Numbered from the stretch's first letter, positions 11,743 to 28,891 are shown. The stretch is 64,000 bases of DNA from Panicum virgatum (GCF_016808335.1 NC_053149.1:15551714-15615713); one strand, 5' to 3'. Notes: generated by a model not told the origin, from the letters alone. Translations and numbers: made by a program.

Positions 11743-13301
11743 TTACTCTGCCAAGTTCTTCAAGATCTCCTCGGCAATCACTTCTGATTCTTTACAATAG
11801 CGCTGGAAATTCTCATCAGAACAATTAGCGGCTATTCCCTTAGCTATGGGGGCTAAGTTATGCTGAGGCCAGTAAGACTTCACAACACCAATCATATGGG
11901 TCAGATAATTCTTAGAGGTGGTCGTCATTATGTCGAAGAATTTCTTGGGAGCATCTTCTAAACGCTCTACCAAAGATTTACTACTCGACGATCCTCCTTT
12001 AGAATCTACCATATCCACAATGACTTGAGCTGCTGCTACTAGTCGAGTCTGGTCACTTGAAGAACCTGATACAAGGATATTTTAGCAATTATTCAATTAT
12101 CGGCGAAGTACTGCCAAGAAAAGGTTCAAGTACTTACAGGCTTGGGCAGTCTGCAGTTGTTCTTGGAGCTTGGCTTTCTCCTCCTCAAGGCTCTTGATCT
12201 GCTGTTTCATCCTATAAAGCTCCCGAGTATGCTCACGATTAGCTTCATAAAGCTTATTCCGTGCAGCAAGGGACTCATCAAGGCTCTTGTCAATTTCTGC
12301 ATTCTGCTTAGCCAAGGTTTTCCGGTTATCAACAGTATGATACAAAGCCTGAGATTTAAGGAAGGATCGATTGGCAACATCCTACAAGTGCAACAAATGA
12401 TGGGTATTCTTAGGTGGATTGACTACTGAGAAGAGTGCTTGCAGCACCAACGACTTGTCGAATTCATCGAGTACTTTGCAACATCTTTTGACTACTTCAA
12501 AATGAGACATTGCTTCTGGGGAGAGCCTGGTGGGATCTTTTGTACCTTCATATCTGAAGGCAGGATGCTTCCGACGTTAAAGAGGTTGAATCCGACGACT
12601 CACAAAGGAAAAGACTACATGATCGCCAGTAATTCCTTTGTTCTTGGATGTTGCAATGGTGTCAAGAAGAAATTTAACTTGGCCGCCACTAGGTCCAGTA
12701 CTCGACCAGCATGCTCGGACTTGGGGGCGCCAGGAGTTCTCTCTGGAAGTGGAGATTCAAAGTTCCCGACATGAAACCAGAAACTCTTCCACTCGACTCC
12801 TTTACCCGCTGGCTTATAAGATATGTACTCGTCTCGAGTCTCAGGACGGAGTACCAATTCACACCCTCCAACGACGGCGGGTTTGGTAGCATTCGGAATG
12901 GGTACAAGGATGAAGAAATGTTGGAAAAGATGGAAGTGGGAAAGGATGCCAAGGAATGCTTCGTAGAAATGGGTGAATATAGAAAGATGCAAGATAGATT
13001 GCGGGGTCAAATGATGCATTTGGATCCCCCAGAACTGAAGAAGAGCATGAAAGAATTCAAAAACAGGTACTACAAGACCACATTCCATGAAATTACGGAA
13101 CACTACGGTTTCAAGCGTACCTTCGAAGGGATAATCTTCCCCTTCACCTGCACGCCATTGGATCACAGCTTGATTCTGGAGAAGACCCATAGTCTCCAGT
13201 TCTTGTACAGCTGCTTCAGACATCTTGCTTTTGCACCAGCCCATGGAAAGATTTGCAACCTCTTCATCTTCGACTTTGGACTTATTCTTCTTGGGAGCCA
13301 T
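11743..13301 (-). CDS. antisense gene of the Tat element (gypsy-type transposon domain, PF04195-like)
   Basis: The gene is read opposite to pol. The first exon frame (12615-13301, from ATG 13301) carries FWGIQMHHLTPQSILHLS, the hallmark of the plant family Pfam calls putative gypsy type transposon (PF04195). A coiled-coil frame (12138-12345; Glu/Lys/Leu-rich) and a C-terminal frame (11743-12065) follow. A 72-bp GT-AG intron (12066-12137) joins the last two: its donor GTAAGT and acceptor ATCAG keep the frame. The connection between 12345 and 12615 was not resolved. Antisense ORFs are known in Tat elements, but their function is not established. No stop was seen inside these frames. Confidence 0.7.
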
Positions 13302-13910
13302 CTTAGGGTCACGAGCTATGCTCGGGGGCTACGAGAGGGGCTAGTGGATCGAGAACTGAGAGCACAAGTAATTGGGAAGTTTGGATCCAAATTTGACGGC
13401 GGCCAGGAGTAAAAGGGGTAAAACCCTAAAAGTCACCGCATGGGTTATATGGTTCACAATGGTAATCCTGTGAATACATAGAAGATCAACGGTTGTTCAC
13501 TTCTCTGAGCAGTTTTACCGTATATTTTGTCACGAGTTTTGGATCCTTAAATCTAAATTAAGAGATTTAAATTCAAGACTCGGGGGCTGCGGGATATGTG
13601 TATCAGAGATTTATTTTTCAAATTTTTTGCTAAATAATGAAGGAAAAAGACTGAAGTGACCCTCAGCCTGATTCTGCGATTCAACCTAAGGCTCAGGGGC
13701 TACTCCATATGGAGCGTGAGTACTTCGCGCACCATATATGATCAAGATTTCGGGGCTTGAGCACTTCACAGCCTCGAAGCAACCGGAAGTACTTGGAGTG
13801 ACTCGACGTATCTGAAGGAAGGCCTAGAAGCAACAAGAAGGACATTCTGACTACTTGAAGTACTCAAAGACGCCCAGCCAAGTACTCAACGCCTGCAGGA
13901 CTCGTCTACG

Positions 13911-13925
13911 AAGAGCTCGGGGGCA
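13911..13925 (+). other. gypsy polypurine tract
   Basis: The purine-rich AGAGCTCGGGGGCA directly abuts the 3' LTR start at 13926, the expected plus-strand priming site. Confidence 0.6.
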
Positions 13926-14342
13926 TGTCAGACCCAGGGCAGCGGGACTGCTTACAGGCATAGAATGTTCTAGAGTAAGGAATAGCTCATAGATATACCA
14001 TATCTCTCTTGTAACTAACCGAATAGGCGTAGAACTAGCTGCAGTACAAAGAAAATTACCCGATTGTGTTGTAGTAGGACTCCTACTGTACTCGGCTAGG
14101 ACTTTCCATGTAACCCTGTCCCCCCGGATATATAAGGGCGGGCAGGGACCCCCCTCGAAAAACATCAACACCTAAGGCAATACAAACAACCACACAGGAC
14201 GTAGGGTATTACGCAACTCGCGGCCCGAACCTGTCTAAATCTTTGTGTTTCTTGTACCATCAAGTTCCAGAGCAGTCGATCCCTACCTACAAATCTTACT
14301 ACTAAGGGTATCCCTAAGCAGACTTGGCGGTAAACACCGACA
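13926..14342 (+). repeat. gypsy 3' LTR
   Basis: 417 bp, TGTCAGACCC to CACCGACA. It is uninterrupted, has a TATA box in GGATATATAAGGG, and serves as the reference for the broken 5' copy. It is followed by AAGAG. Confidence 0.9.
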
Positions 14343-15470
14343 AAGAGGTATAAATACCCACCATTCAAAAACTAGCCGTTAGAGCTGTCAGTGCAGACCG
14401 GTCTGGCCTTGAACTAGCCGTTACTCCCCCTGACCGGTCAGACCGGTCCCCCCGACCGGTCAGACCGGTCTGGGTCAGAGAACTCCAAACCCCTGTTAAA
14501 ATACCCTACTTGGTCCACCAAGTCAAGACTTGATCATCCAAGTATTTCTAAGTTAGTTCTCAGAGGTTTTCTCTCAGGATTCTCACTTGGGTGATCTATG
14601 AGCACTTTTGACAGAGTCAAATAATAAATGTTACATCCCTCTTGATAGTACGGCATACCTATACTCAAGATTAAATATAAAACATAATTCAACCACTTGA
14701 TATTTGAATCACTCCAATCTTGCCATACTTTAACTTTGTCAATCTCGGGATCTCAACATTGCATTCTCTTTTCTTGACAAATCCATACTTGAGCTAGTGA
14801 CTTAGGAATTCCAACTCTTAGGAAAATATGCCCTTGAATCCAAGTCACTCCATAATATACTTGATGCATTGCATTGCTTCTACTAACATAGTTTAGGTAT
14901 AATACTTCGAAAACCCCATGGATACTAGCAACTTCACCCTAGCAATTCGCACATGGTAAGCCGTCGCTTCACCAAAGCTTGCTTAGTCCCTCGCACTAGT
15001 TATCTCAGTTGGCTTCTTCATCACTTACCCTTGCCACATTAAGTTAAACTTTGCACATCAACAATGAATTCCACTTGAACTTTCTGTTTGATTGCTTGAG
15101 CTTGATCTCACATATAATACTCCATATCTCAAGCTTCCTCCAAACATCAATGACTTGAATAAGAAATAATTTCATACATGTGTTTTTCTTTGCAATCATT
15201 CTTTCAATCAAACATTTCTCAATTTATGCCAAGCCATATAAAGAAACCACTTAATATCATTGCTTGAACACTTGTTTCTTGTTTCTCTTCACAACATGCT
15301 TGACTTTCACTAATATTTGCCTTTTGTTTGATTCTATATCACATGAGCTAATGACAATAGTTGATTTGCAAATAAATCCCTGTTCATGACAACTTCAATA
15401 ATATCGTTAGTCATTTAATCATGTTGTCAATCAACTCACCAAAACCCGTTAGGGCCTAGATGCACTTACA
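14343..15470 (-). repeat. Sirevirus-like 5' LTR, distal part
   Basis: Continuation of the outer LTR beyond the gypsy insertion. It contains four CCGGTC palindromes at 14396-14472 and then an AT-rich U3. The outer end at 15470 is CACTTACA, i.e. TGTAAGTG on the minus strand. No gene is visible in it. Confidence 0.8.
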
Positions 15471-16135
15471 GAGAGAATGCCCTTACTTGGAATCTCAAGC
15501 ATTCTTTTTCACTTGCAAACTTGCATCAAGATCAAAGACCTTATTCAATGCCATCTTCATTACTTCCCTAAGAAAGAGGTTAAGACATCACAGAAGCTGG
15601 AGGTTGAAAAGAATGTTTGGATGATAATGAGTCTATTATTAAATTGACTCTTATATTAGCCTAATCCAACCAGAAACAACAAGATGCCTATTCAAGACAT
15701 GCTAAGAATAAGAGGAACATTGAGTGCAATCATTGACTGCCGCCTCACCATGATTCCTATCTCCATAGAGTTCTCTCTCCAATCTCTGACTTACCTCTGG
15801 GTCGAAGCGACCACTAACCATGTCGAGTGCACATGAGTGCAAGGAAGCTATGATGGTGAGCCTGTGAGGAGTTGAAGCTAAGCACTGCCAAATCATTTTG
15901 GGCAGCAATTAAGTTTTTTTTGAACTTGAGGCAGCAATTAAGTTGAAGATCATCAATAGCATAAAAGATTATTCTAGACTTGTGGTCAACAATACGTTAC
16001 CATGTTTTTAGCTTGTTTTCTTTTTCTAAGATGTTACACCTTATTGACCGAAGGTAGTATTGTACAAGAGAAATAAAATTCTAGCTGTATTCATATACAC
16101 AAAAGTATGAACCATAGGGAGCAAATGAAAGCGGC
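15471..16135. other. intergenic, no recognisable gene
   Basis: AT-rich sequence outside the copia LTR. A short minus-strand frame at 15702-15908 (68 codons) could be an exon relic but matches no family I know. The other target duplication of the copia element lies outside the window, so the junction cannot be checked. Confidence 0.5.
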
Positions 16136-16138
16136 TAA

Positions 16139-16980
16139 GGGCCTGTTTGGTCGATTGTATCATCAACCTAGCCTGGTTTGTATATGTGAGCCTGGCTCAT
16201 TTGAGCCAGTCTGAGAGCATACAAACTTCTGTGTTTGGTTGTCTGCATGTATGTACATGCAGCCTTGTCAAAAAGAGATGTTGTTTGGTTGGCTGTATGT
16301 ATGTAGCCTGGTTAGAAAGAAATGTTGTTTGGTTACCTGCATGAAGCTATCTTGTATGAATAAATGTAGTAAAAAAGTAACCTTATCATATTTAGAATGT
16401 GTAAGTATACTTAAGTCTATATTTATCATATATAGATCTTAACCCAATTTAAAATATACTAATATTATTTAATATGTACTAATCAAGTATCGATAATATG
16501 ATTATAGATAGGCAAATAGATAATTTCATCCCTTAACTTCTGCCTCATGCTCAAATTCATCCCTCAAAAAGACCAAATTAGTCCTCAAACTTTTCATTTG
16601 AGCTCAATTTCAACTCTGGTGTGATGTGGCACGCTTACGTGGCATGCCAAGTCATCCCAAAGTGCATGTAAAGTTCTTGGTGTGTTACCAAATGCAACAT
16701 AGCTATCAGTTTAAGTGCATGTAAAGTTCTTGGTGAGTTTGAGCCTGAGGCAAAAGTTAAGAGATCAAATCGGCTATTTTACCTTATAGATAGTAAACAC
16801 CTACAGCCAGCGAGCCTAGCCAGCGAGAAACAAGCAAAATTTTGTTTCTAGCGAGGCAGGCTCAGCGCGGTGCCTTTTGCACCCGACCGGCTAGGCTCTT
16901 GCGCTCGGTCAGGCAACCAAAGTATCCTTGCCTGCATCCCGCCGATCTGGTTGGCTTATGCACACCCAACCAAACATGCT
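16139..16980. mobile_element. non-autonomous DNA transposon, PIF/Harbinger-like, with nested MITE
   Basis: The left end GGGCCTGTTTGGT and right end ACCAAACATGC form imperfect inverted termini with TAA on both sides (16136-16138 and 16982-16984). Subterminal TTTGGTTG copies (left) and CAACCAAA copies (right) face each other. No transposase is present. A Mutator-type MITE sits inside at 16511-16783. Confidence 0.55.
16511..16783. mobile_element. Mutator-type MITE with 9-bp target duplication
   Basis: 273 bp flanked by perfect TTATAGATA (16502-16510 and 16784-16792). Long imperfect terminal inverted repeats share CTTAACTT(C/T)TGCCTCA. A 9-bp duplication is diagnostic of Mutator-like elements. 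Confidence 0.85.
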
Positions 16981-17227
16981 ATAAGGACTTTTTACGAAGC
17001 TCCGAAACAGGAGAGAAAGGATAGAACATTCCACAAATGTCCCTGACGGTGCATCAGGCAATCATTCGAGGAGCTTGGGAATCATCAATGGGAGTTGAGA
17101 GGGGGAAATAAAATGGAAATTTAGTTTTAACCACAATCCCGGTTCGCCAAGGAAATTGGATAAGATCATGAGGGATTCCATTCCCAACTGGTGGATATGC
17201 ATGTCGGATCACATATCCGAAGATTGG

Positions 17228-18750
17228 TGTCCGTGTCCAGACCCGGCGGCCTAGCACCAACTAGTAATCGATGCTGCGTGTCCCTACCCTAGATGGTTGA
17301 TGCAAGAGGTAACACAGTAACGCAAGGGTTTATCCTGATTCCGGCCACGGGGCTGTACGTCCAGCAGAGGTGTGCGAGTGCACTGTATTATCCAGCACCT
17401 GAGTGCCTGTATTAGGGGAGTACAAGCGAGGTGAGAGAGGGAGGGAAGCTCCCAAGTCTCTGCTAGAGGAGTAGATGATTGAGGCAAGTGCCAATATCGT
17501 GCTCCGGAGAGCATGTGCGTGTGTCGCGAGTTGCGAGTGATGGGCCCTGGAGAGATGAGATGGCTTGGGAAGGAGCCTGCCTCCTCCTTTTATAGGCACA
17601 AGGAGGGGCGGAGTACATGTAAGGGAAATCTCAGAAGTCGTCGTCTTCCCCCGAAACATGGGAGAACAGTGGAGGGTTGCTGTTGAAAGTACGCTGCAGA
17701 GCATGGCGTCGGGCGTGGTTGTCGTCCTTGGAAGCCCCTTTAGCCACACGGGGATCGCACTGGCGTCCTGTGACTCCTGTGAGTAGCATGGTGGTTGCTG
17801 TTGAAGGTACTGTCCTATGTGCCAGACTTGGCGGAGCGCCGAGGGTTCAGTTGACGGTGGTCTTGTGCCGGTCAAGGTCCGTACGCCATCCGAGGGTCTT
17901 CCCCATGCCTGCTGAGGGTTCTGCAGTAGAGGAAGGTTCAAGGAGTTGGCAGTATAGTGGTGGGAACAGCATCAGGCATGTCCGCACAGGGTGCCGCAGG
18001 TTCCCACAGGACCGAAGCAGTGCCAGGAATGGTGGCACAGTGGCCGGAGTTGACGGACGAGACCCCGGTCACACCCACTGTGCGACATGGCGTCGTGACG
18101 CCGTCTGACCCGTGCCCTGCGGTGGAGTGGTTGGCATTAAATGCCTCTGTCAGTTGGGTGGGTGAGCAAATGGGTTACTTGTTCCGCCTGTCGAGGGTGG
18201 CCTCAAACGAGGCGGAGTTTCCCCCTGAGCCGAGGCCCCGCGGAGGGCTCGGCCGAGGGGGTCTCGAACGAGGCGGAGATTGCCTGCTTTCTGAGGGTTG
18301 GTCCCTACCCTCGAGCGAGACGGAGATGTGGTGCGCTGCTGTAGGCCTCGGCAGGGAGGTCTCGAGCGAGGCGGAGATCATTCCACGGGTTCGAGGGGGG
18401 CCTCGGACGGGTCGTACCGTGGAGTTGGGCTGAGGGCCAAGTGCGTGTTGGGTCTCTTTGGCACCTGGAGAGGATCTAGGTGCTATGGAAGAGTTGGAGG
18501 AGCACCATGGTATCCAGGTGCAGAGTGATGACGGAGTTGTCATTATTGGTGGCTTCTTCCTCTCCAGGATTGCCGTCGAATAGTTCTTTTTCCCCTTCGG
18601 ATCGAAGGAAGATTGTTTGGCTTGGTTCACCATGATCGTAGAGTATGACGAGGTGATTGGCACTGTGGGCCCGATTGCCTGATTGAGTTTTGCGTTTTTT
18701 AGGGCGATTTAGCTCCTAGGTTAGGGTGCCCCTAATTGTGGTACCCGACA
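17228..18750 (-). mobile_element. solo LTR (same family as 40637-46764)
   Basis: 1523 bp between perfect ATTGG duplications (17223-17227 and 18751-18755). It begins TGTCCGTGTCC and ends GTACCCGACA. A minus-strand TATA box (CTATAAAAGGAGG) at about 17582-17594 and homology to the LTR starting at 40637 (for example ACAGTAACGCA(A/C)GGGTTTAT) show that it is an LTR read on the minus strand. It carries no internal domain. Several repeated CGAG(C/A)GAGGCGGAG motifs occur at 18200-18380. Confidence 0.9.
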
Positions 18751-18755
18751 ATTGG

Positions 18756-19688
18756 TGAGGATGCACTCATCTCTTACTCGTAGTTGGGATGGTAAATGAC
18801 CTTAAAATTTAGTCTAAATAATATAAGAATCAGGTTAATAAAGATCTGACTCTTATCTTACATAATTTTGAACTAAGAATATATAAAGATCACGTTAGAA
18901 TGTTAAGAGACAACTAGTGCTATGATCCGTTACCACTTACCACGTGCCGTAGCATAACTTCTATCTAATCTCTATAATGCTATCCCTTGCCGAAAATGAT
19001 GCCCGAAACTTCGCTCTCTATCCCATCAAAACTTTCACTACCACCAAACAACACAAAGATACTTTCAAATCCTGAGCTCTAAACTTTGCCGTCTTCCTCA
19101 TCAGTTATTCGGTTTCCTCTACATATACGGCTTTACTACCCAAATGCTCCAAGTGGGGCGTCGTGTAGCAGGCAGGGAGGCCGCCGTAGAGACCAAGCCT
19201 CCCAAAGGTGCCCGTTCCGTTGGCCGCTGGGCGCTCACTGCCGGCTGCCCGTTGCGCGGCGCGCACCCGCGCCCCGCGACGTGGCCTCGCCGCTGGGCGC
19301 TGCCCGGTGGGGCCCTGCGCTCCGGGTGGCCCCCGCGGTTGGTGGCGCGCCGGGCCCCACGAGCGCCACGTCGGCGCTGGCCCGCCCACCGCGGGCGCGC
19401 GGGGGCGAAAGCGACTTTCTCCCCGGGCCGTTCGCTGCCTTTCCCGCCGATCCGCATCCTTTCCCGTTCCGTTTCGGCCCCCCTGGCTTGTCTCGTAGTC
19501 GCGTCCCTCGCTGGCTTTGACTTCGCTTTCTTAAGGACGCTGTGGGCCCGGGCCCTGGAAAGGCCAACGCCCAACGGACCCAGATGCCGTCGTCACTGTC
19601 GTGACTCGTGATGTCGTCGACGGTCCATCCCCCCTGCGGCGCGCACGCCGACCAAACCAGAAACTAGCCTCTTTTTTTTTTTTTTTGC
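18756..19688. other. intergenic, includes a GC-rich island
   Basis: 18756-19080 is AT-rich with no feature. 19140-19640 is very GC-rich and open in several frames on both strands, but no frame has a recognisable domain, start context or splice partner, so I do not call a gene. It ends in a T15 run at 19672-19686. Confidence 0.5.
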
Positions 19689-19691
19689 TAT

Positions 19692-20034
19692 GGGCGCGTT
19701 TAGTTCCAAAAATTTTCACCCAAAAATTTTCACCTCCCCTTTAAACACATGTATGAAGCACTAAATGTAATTAAATAACAAAATTAATTACACAGTTTGG
19801 ATGTACATGACGAGACGAATCTTTTAAGCCTAATTAGTGCATGATTAACCATAAGTGCTACAGTAACCCACACGTGCTAATGACGTGGTCAAAGGCCTCA
19901 AAAGATTCGTCTCGTGGTTTCCAAGTGAGTTCTGAAATTAGTTTTTTAATTAGTGTCCGAAAAGTCCTCCCGACATCCGGTCAAAGTGCTGATTTGACCT
20001 CCAAAAATTTTTGCCGGGGGAACTAAACGCGCCC
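19692..20034. mobile_element. Tourist-like MITE
   Basis: 343 bp with matching ends GGGCGCGTTTAGTTCC and GGAACTAAACGCGCCC and a 3-bp duplication TAT (19689-19691, 20035-20037). The GATTCGTCTCG motif inside is shared with other MITE fragments in the window. Confidence 0.85.
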
Positions 20035-20037
20035 TAT

Positions 20038-21100
20038 GTTTTTAGATCGTCTACTATTTGACTGTTTTTTTGTTTAAACTGCGTTGAATTCGGGAGAATT
20101 TCGTTCATTTTGACCTCTGAATTTCCGCAGGTGTAGTGGTGGACTGGTGGTACTGCGAACAGATTCTGGTTTCCCGTAGCAGCACAAGCACCCGCGCAGT
20201 TTTCTGATTCTCAGGGAGGGGCCGAGCCGCGGGGCCGGGTCGATCACACCGATCGGTGGGGCCCGCCTCCTCCAGTCACCGAAAAGTTCATCCTGCGTGC
20301 CTAGGAAACGGGGGCCGAGTGAGTCGGCCGAACGACCGGCTGTCGCCGGTCACTCCTGGTACGCGCTCACGGACACGAAACGGCTGCAGCCCGCCATCCA
20401 TAGCATTCAAGGAGTAGACCACCCTCGCGCCACTTGTTTGTTTTTTCCTTCTGAAGAAATCGCGTCACTTGGTTTTAAACGGCTGGTTAGCAGGACTTCC
20501 TCTCACCGCTCCTAGAATTTCCGGGTGCCATTAGCGGTTTTCCACTAGGCGGATTTGCATATATGACAATAAATTTTAGTATTTTTAAGGTATAGCAATA
20601 GTAGCATATATGATATCATCTTAGTTGGTCCATGTAGAACCTCTAAAATGTAGTATGCCTGTATATTGCTATATAACTCTAGTTTAGAATGTAACGTTCA
20701 TTTTGTTAATGAGATTTTGGAAATGATATTCACAAAAATTACATGCACACTATCATTTGAACTTCTATTCATCAAAGGTATTCATTGGCTGTATGTTTCC
20801 TTACAAGTGATAAGTATCTACGTGCAATCTATAATTTTTTACATTATTTTAGGAGTGTTTGCCCAATTTTCCTCATCATATTTCATTTGGTCTTTTTAAA
20901 ATCACTAGATGGGATTGAATTTCTAACTTATGTACTATTGAATAATTCTTTAGAAGATAGCCGACAAGATACGAAAATAGCAAATGACAACACGTGAATC
21001 TAGAGGAATCTAACGTCGAACGAAATCGACAAAACCCGCATATTCGTACTCCTGTACCATTTAGGAACTCTTGTCGCTTTCCGTTTATAGGCAAATCCTA
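20038..21100. other. upstream region of the Dof gene, no gene seen
   Basis: GC-rich to about 20520, then AT-rich. No coding frame of interest and no element with clear ends were found. Confidence 0.4.
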
Positions 21101-21103
21101 ACG

Positions 21104-21110
21104 TATAAAT
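21104..21110 (+). promoter_or_regulatory. possible TATA box of the Dof gene
   Basis: TATAAAT about 620 bases upstream of the start codon, at the border between AT-rich upstream sequence and the C-rich leader. It would imply a ~590-base leader, so it is only a candidate. Confidence 0.35.
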
Positions 21111-21727
21111 TCAAAAGGAGTAGCGAGCGTGCCACCCAACAACCGGTCGTCTTCCTCCTCCCGCGAGATCCGTCCGTCTCCCTCCTCGCCGGCGCTCATA
21201 CGCCATGCCTCACCTTATCGCTACACCCCCTCCACTATTCCGCCCGCCTCCTCCACCACCGGCGGCCGGCAGCGACCTTTAGTTCCCCTCCTAATCTACC
21301 CCATCCACAGACTAACTAAAATCAAAATGCTGCTAAAAATTAAAAAAAAGAAAGAAAGAAAGTAGAATCGGGAGGCGCTCCATTGCTCCTCGCTTAGCCG
21401 AGGCCGCCGCAGGGGCCGACCGCGCCCGGGCGCGTGACGTGCGTGCGTTCTCACTGGCTGCCCCGGTCGCCCACCCCACCCCCACCCCCCTGGCTCCTGC
21501 AGCCATCAAAAGGGGTCGGAGAGGCCACGGAATTCTCCAAGCCCGGGCGCCTCGCTCCAGACCAGCAGGCTGCCTTTCCGCTCGCGCACCCACGCAATCA
21601 TCACCGCCGTCTTCCAGGTCTCCCCCACCCCCCATTCCTCGGCCTCGAGACCGCCGCCCCGACCGCCACGGCGCTCGTTCCCGGTGAGGCGACCGCGCGG
21701 ATCGGGGCCAAGATCGGCGCGCGCGCC

Positions 21728-27163
<5,436 letters not shown>

Positions 27164-28261
27164 TATCATACCCCTTAGACATTTCAGGTGCAGAAGCAAA
27201 AGAAGATACCGGAGGATGGTCAATTTTCCTTCAAGTGTTTTTCTTGAACTTATGTGCTGGTAATCGCAGCACTTCGACAATCAACTCAAACCTGGCAAAG
27301 ACTTCGCCAGTTTTCCTTTTTTTTTCCTGTCGAATATTTAGATTGGTCTGAAGTTTCTGACTGCCCACAGGAGTGCTTATGCAAATACTTTAGGCCTGTG
27401 AGTTCATGTCTAGAAAGACTTCTAGTTGGCACCGGTTAAAGTTTTAGTGTAGCTTTGTTGAGGTCATGGAGTGAGGTAACTTAGGTTCATGAGCGCATGC
27501 AGAGGGACAATCACCATTAGCTTGTATATGGTTCTGCTGGCGTTTCAAAACTGTGCTGCATTTGTTAGCCAGATGTGATAAATAAAGAGCTACCTCAAAT
27601 ATTTTGGTGTTTTCTTTCGTTTTTAAGAGGAATGATAAATTCATGCTTTTACTTCTTTGTTCTTAAGTTCATGAGATGGCTATTATGCAAACCTTGATAT
27701 GTTGATTTTTCCCCCCCTTCAAATCAGCAACGTTGATTCTTTTTCACCCCCCAAACAGCTATATTGATTTACTTCCGTGTCAATCTTAGAAGCCTGGGAT
27801 CACCTGCAATTTGTTGTCCGTGGGCTTCGAATAATACCTCTACGACGCTCAGGTAACACAGCCAAAACAAACGTAATTTGGAAACCAAAATAAACAGCCA
27901 AAATAACGACATATAGGGACAAAGCACCAGAGAAAAACTTTGGAAATAAAAATTTTCAAGCAATGGTGTGTTCCACATTTACATTACACCCCAAATCTTG
28001 GAAACTAAATTACTAAAGCATGTATGCTTCACACTTACATACTACCTTGCAATTTTCCTGCCACAAGCAGTTGAAAAAAAAACCCTGTGTGTCAACGATT
28101 TCTATTTCCTTTCTGTAAATGTCAGAAATACATACACCTACATACATACGCGTTGGAGGCTAAACCTGTCACCTTACAGCTAAATGAATCAGCTCGTATG
28201 CACACAAAAAGCTGAAAAAAAAAAGGTGAAAAAAGGAACACTGTAGTTTCCTTTGCTATTG
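27164..28261. other. tail-to-tail intergenic region between the Dof gene and the ALA1 pseudogene
   Basis: Contains the 3' untranslated sequences of both. An AATAAA-like ATAAATAAAG at about 27578-27588 could be the Dof polyadenylation signal. No other gene or element was seen. Confidence 0.5.
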
Positions 28262-28891
28262 TCATGAAAATCCTTCCATTGGAATTTCTGAGCGGTTCAC
28301 CTGATTTACATTCGTGAATTTTTCCATCTCTTGGGCAATCTGAATATCGCTGGGCCTAAAGTATTCTGAGAAAGCCTTGATGACAAAATGTGGGACCATT
28401 GCTGTGACAACAATGACAAGCAGCAGTAACCAAAACAGACCAGTCCCCATTATATGATAGATCGCCCAGAAATAATTGATTGGCAATGGTAAATATGCAG
28501 TTCATAATAGTACCTCACAAGTAACCGCAAATAAACTTATTCATTCCAGCTTAAAGAAAAGAACTTCAGAGCACTCAGTTTACTAGAAGAATTACAGTGC
28601 AAAAGCAACAAATCGAAATGTTATGAGCAACAAATGAAAAGATCTGGGTATTGTTTATTCAGATGATTTTCTACTAACACGTCAGATGATTTTCTACTAA
28701 CACATTTCAAGAAGTGAACAATCTCACATGATGAAAAGAACATGAATATCTTTTTGTTCCGAACTCCAACTCATTGAATATTTAAAGACAATAGCATAAC
28801 TATTACAGGGAATACAAACTGATAATGCAATAGTCGTCAGTAATAAGAGGCTAAAGAGGAAGTACTCACCCATAACCTGGAAGAATCCATA

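Larger units (their letters stand above)
2679..14342 (+). mobile_element. Tat-type Ty3/gypsy retrotransposon, degenerate, with nested solo LTR
   Basis: The 5' LTR is 2679-4567 (about 419 bp once the nested 3063-4527 insertion and one copy of its duplication are removed) and the 3' LTR is 13926-14342 (417 bp). Both start TGTCAGACCC and end AACACCGACA. By eye they differ at roughly 7% of positions, so the insertion is not recent. Flanks AAGGG (2674-2678) and AAGAG (14343-14347) are a near-perfect 5-bp target duplication inside the Sirevirus LTR. Internal order is PBS, gag, protease, RT, RNase H, integrase, a block of ~120-bp repeats, an antisense gene and a polypurine tract. Stops and frameshifts in pol show it is dead. 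The antisense gene and an RNase H of the type that follows Tat pol support the Tat (Retand-like) lineage. Confidence 0.9.
1..15470 (-). mobile_element. Sirevirus-like copia retrotransposon, 5' half, with nested insertions
   Basis: This is a minus-strand Ty1-copia element that leaves the window at its left edge. Visible parts are gag (15-1788), the primer-binding site (1826-1841) and a 5' LTR running from 1844 to 15470 with a gypsy element (2679-14342) inside it. Without that insertion the LTR is about 1.96 kb. Read on the minus strand it starts TGTAAGTGCATCTAG at 15470 and ends CCTTTCA at 1844, the usual TG...CA. A long gag with a coiled coil and two zinc knuckles, long LTRs and palindromic CCGGT motifs suggest the Sirevirus lineage. 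That assignment is inference, because pol and the 3' LTR are outside the window. Confidence 0.8.

Noticed and set aside
12711..13412. 233-codon plus-strand frame in the Tat 3' region
   Set aside because: It is opposite to the PF04195-like antisense gene, which has the recognisable domain.
15702..15908. 68-codon minus-strand frame
   Set aside because: Too short and without a known domain to call a gene; noted in the intergenic entry.
19086..19720. Several GC-rich open frames around 19100-19700
   Set aside because: Overlapping on both strands, no known domain or splice partner; composition explains them.
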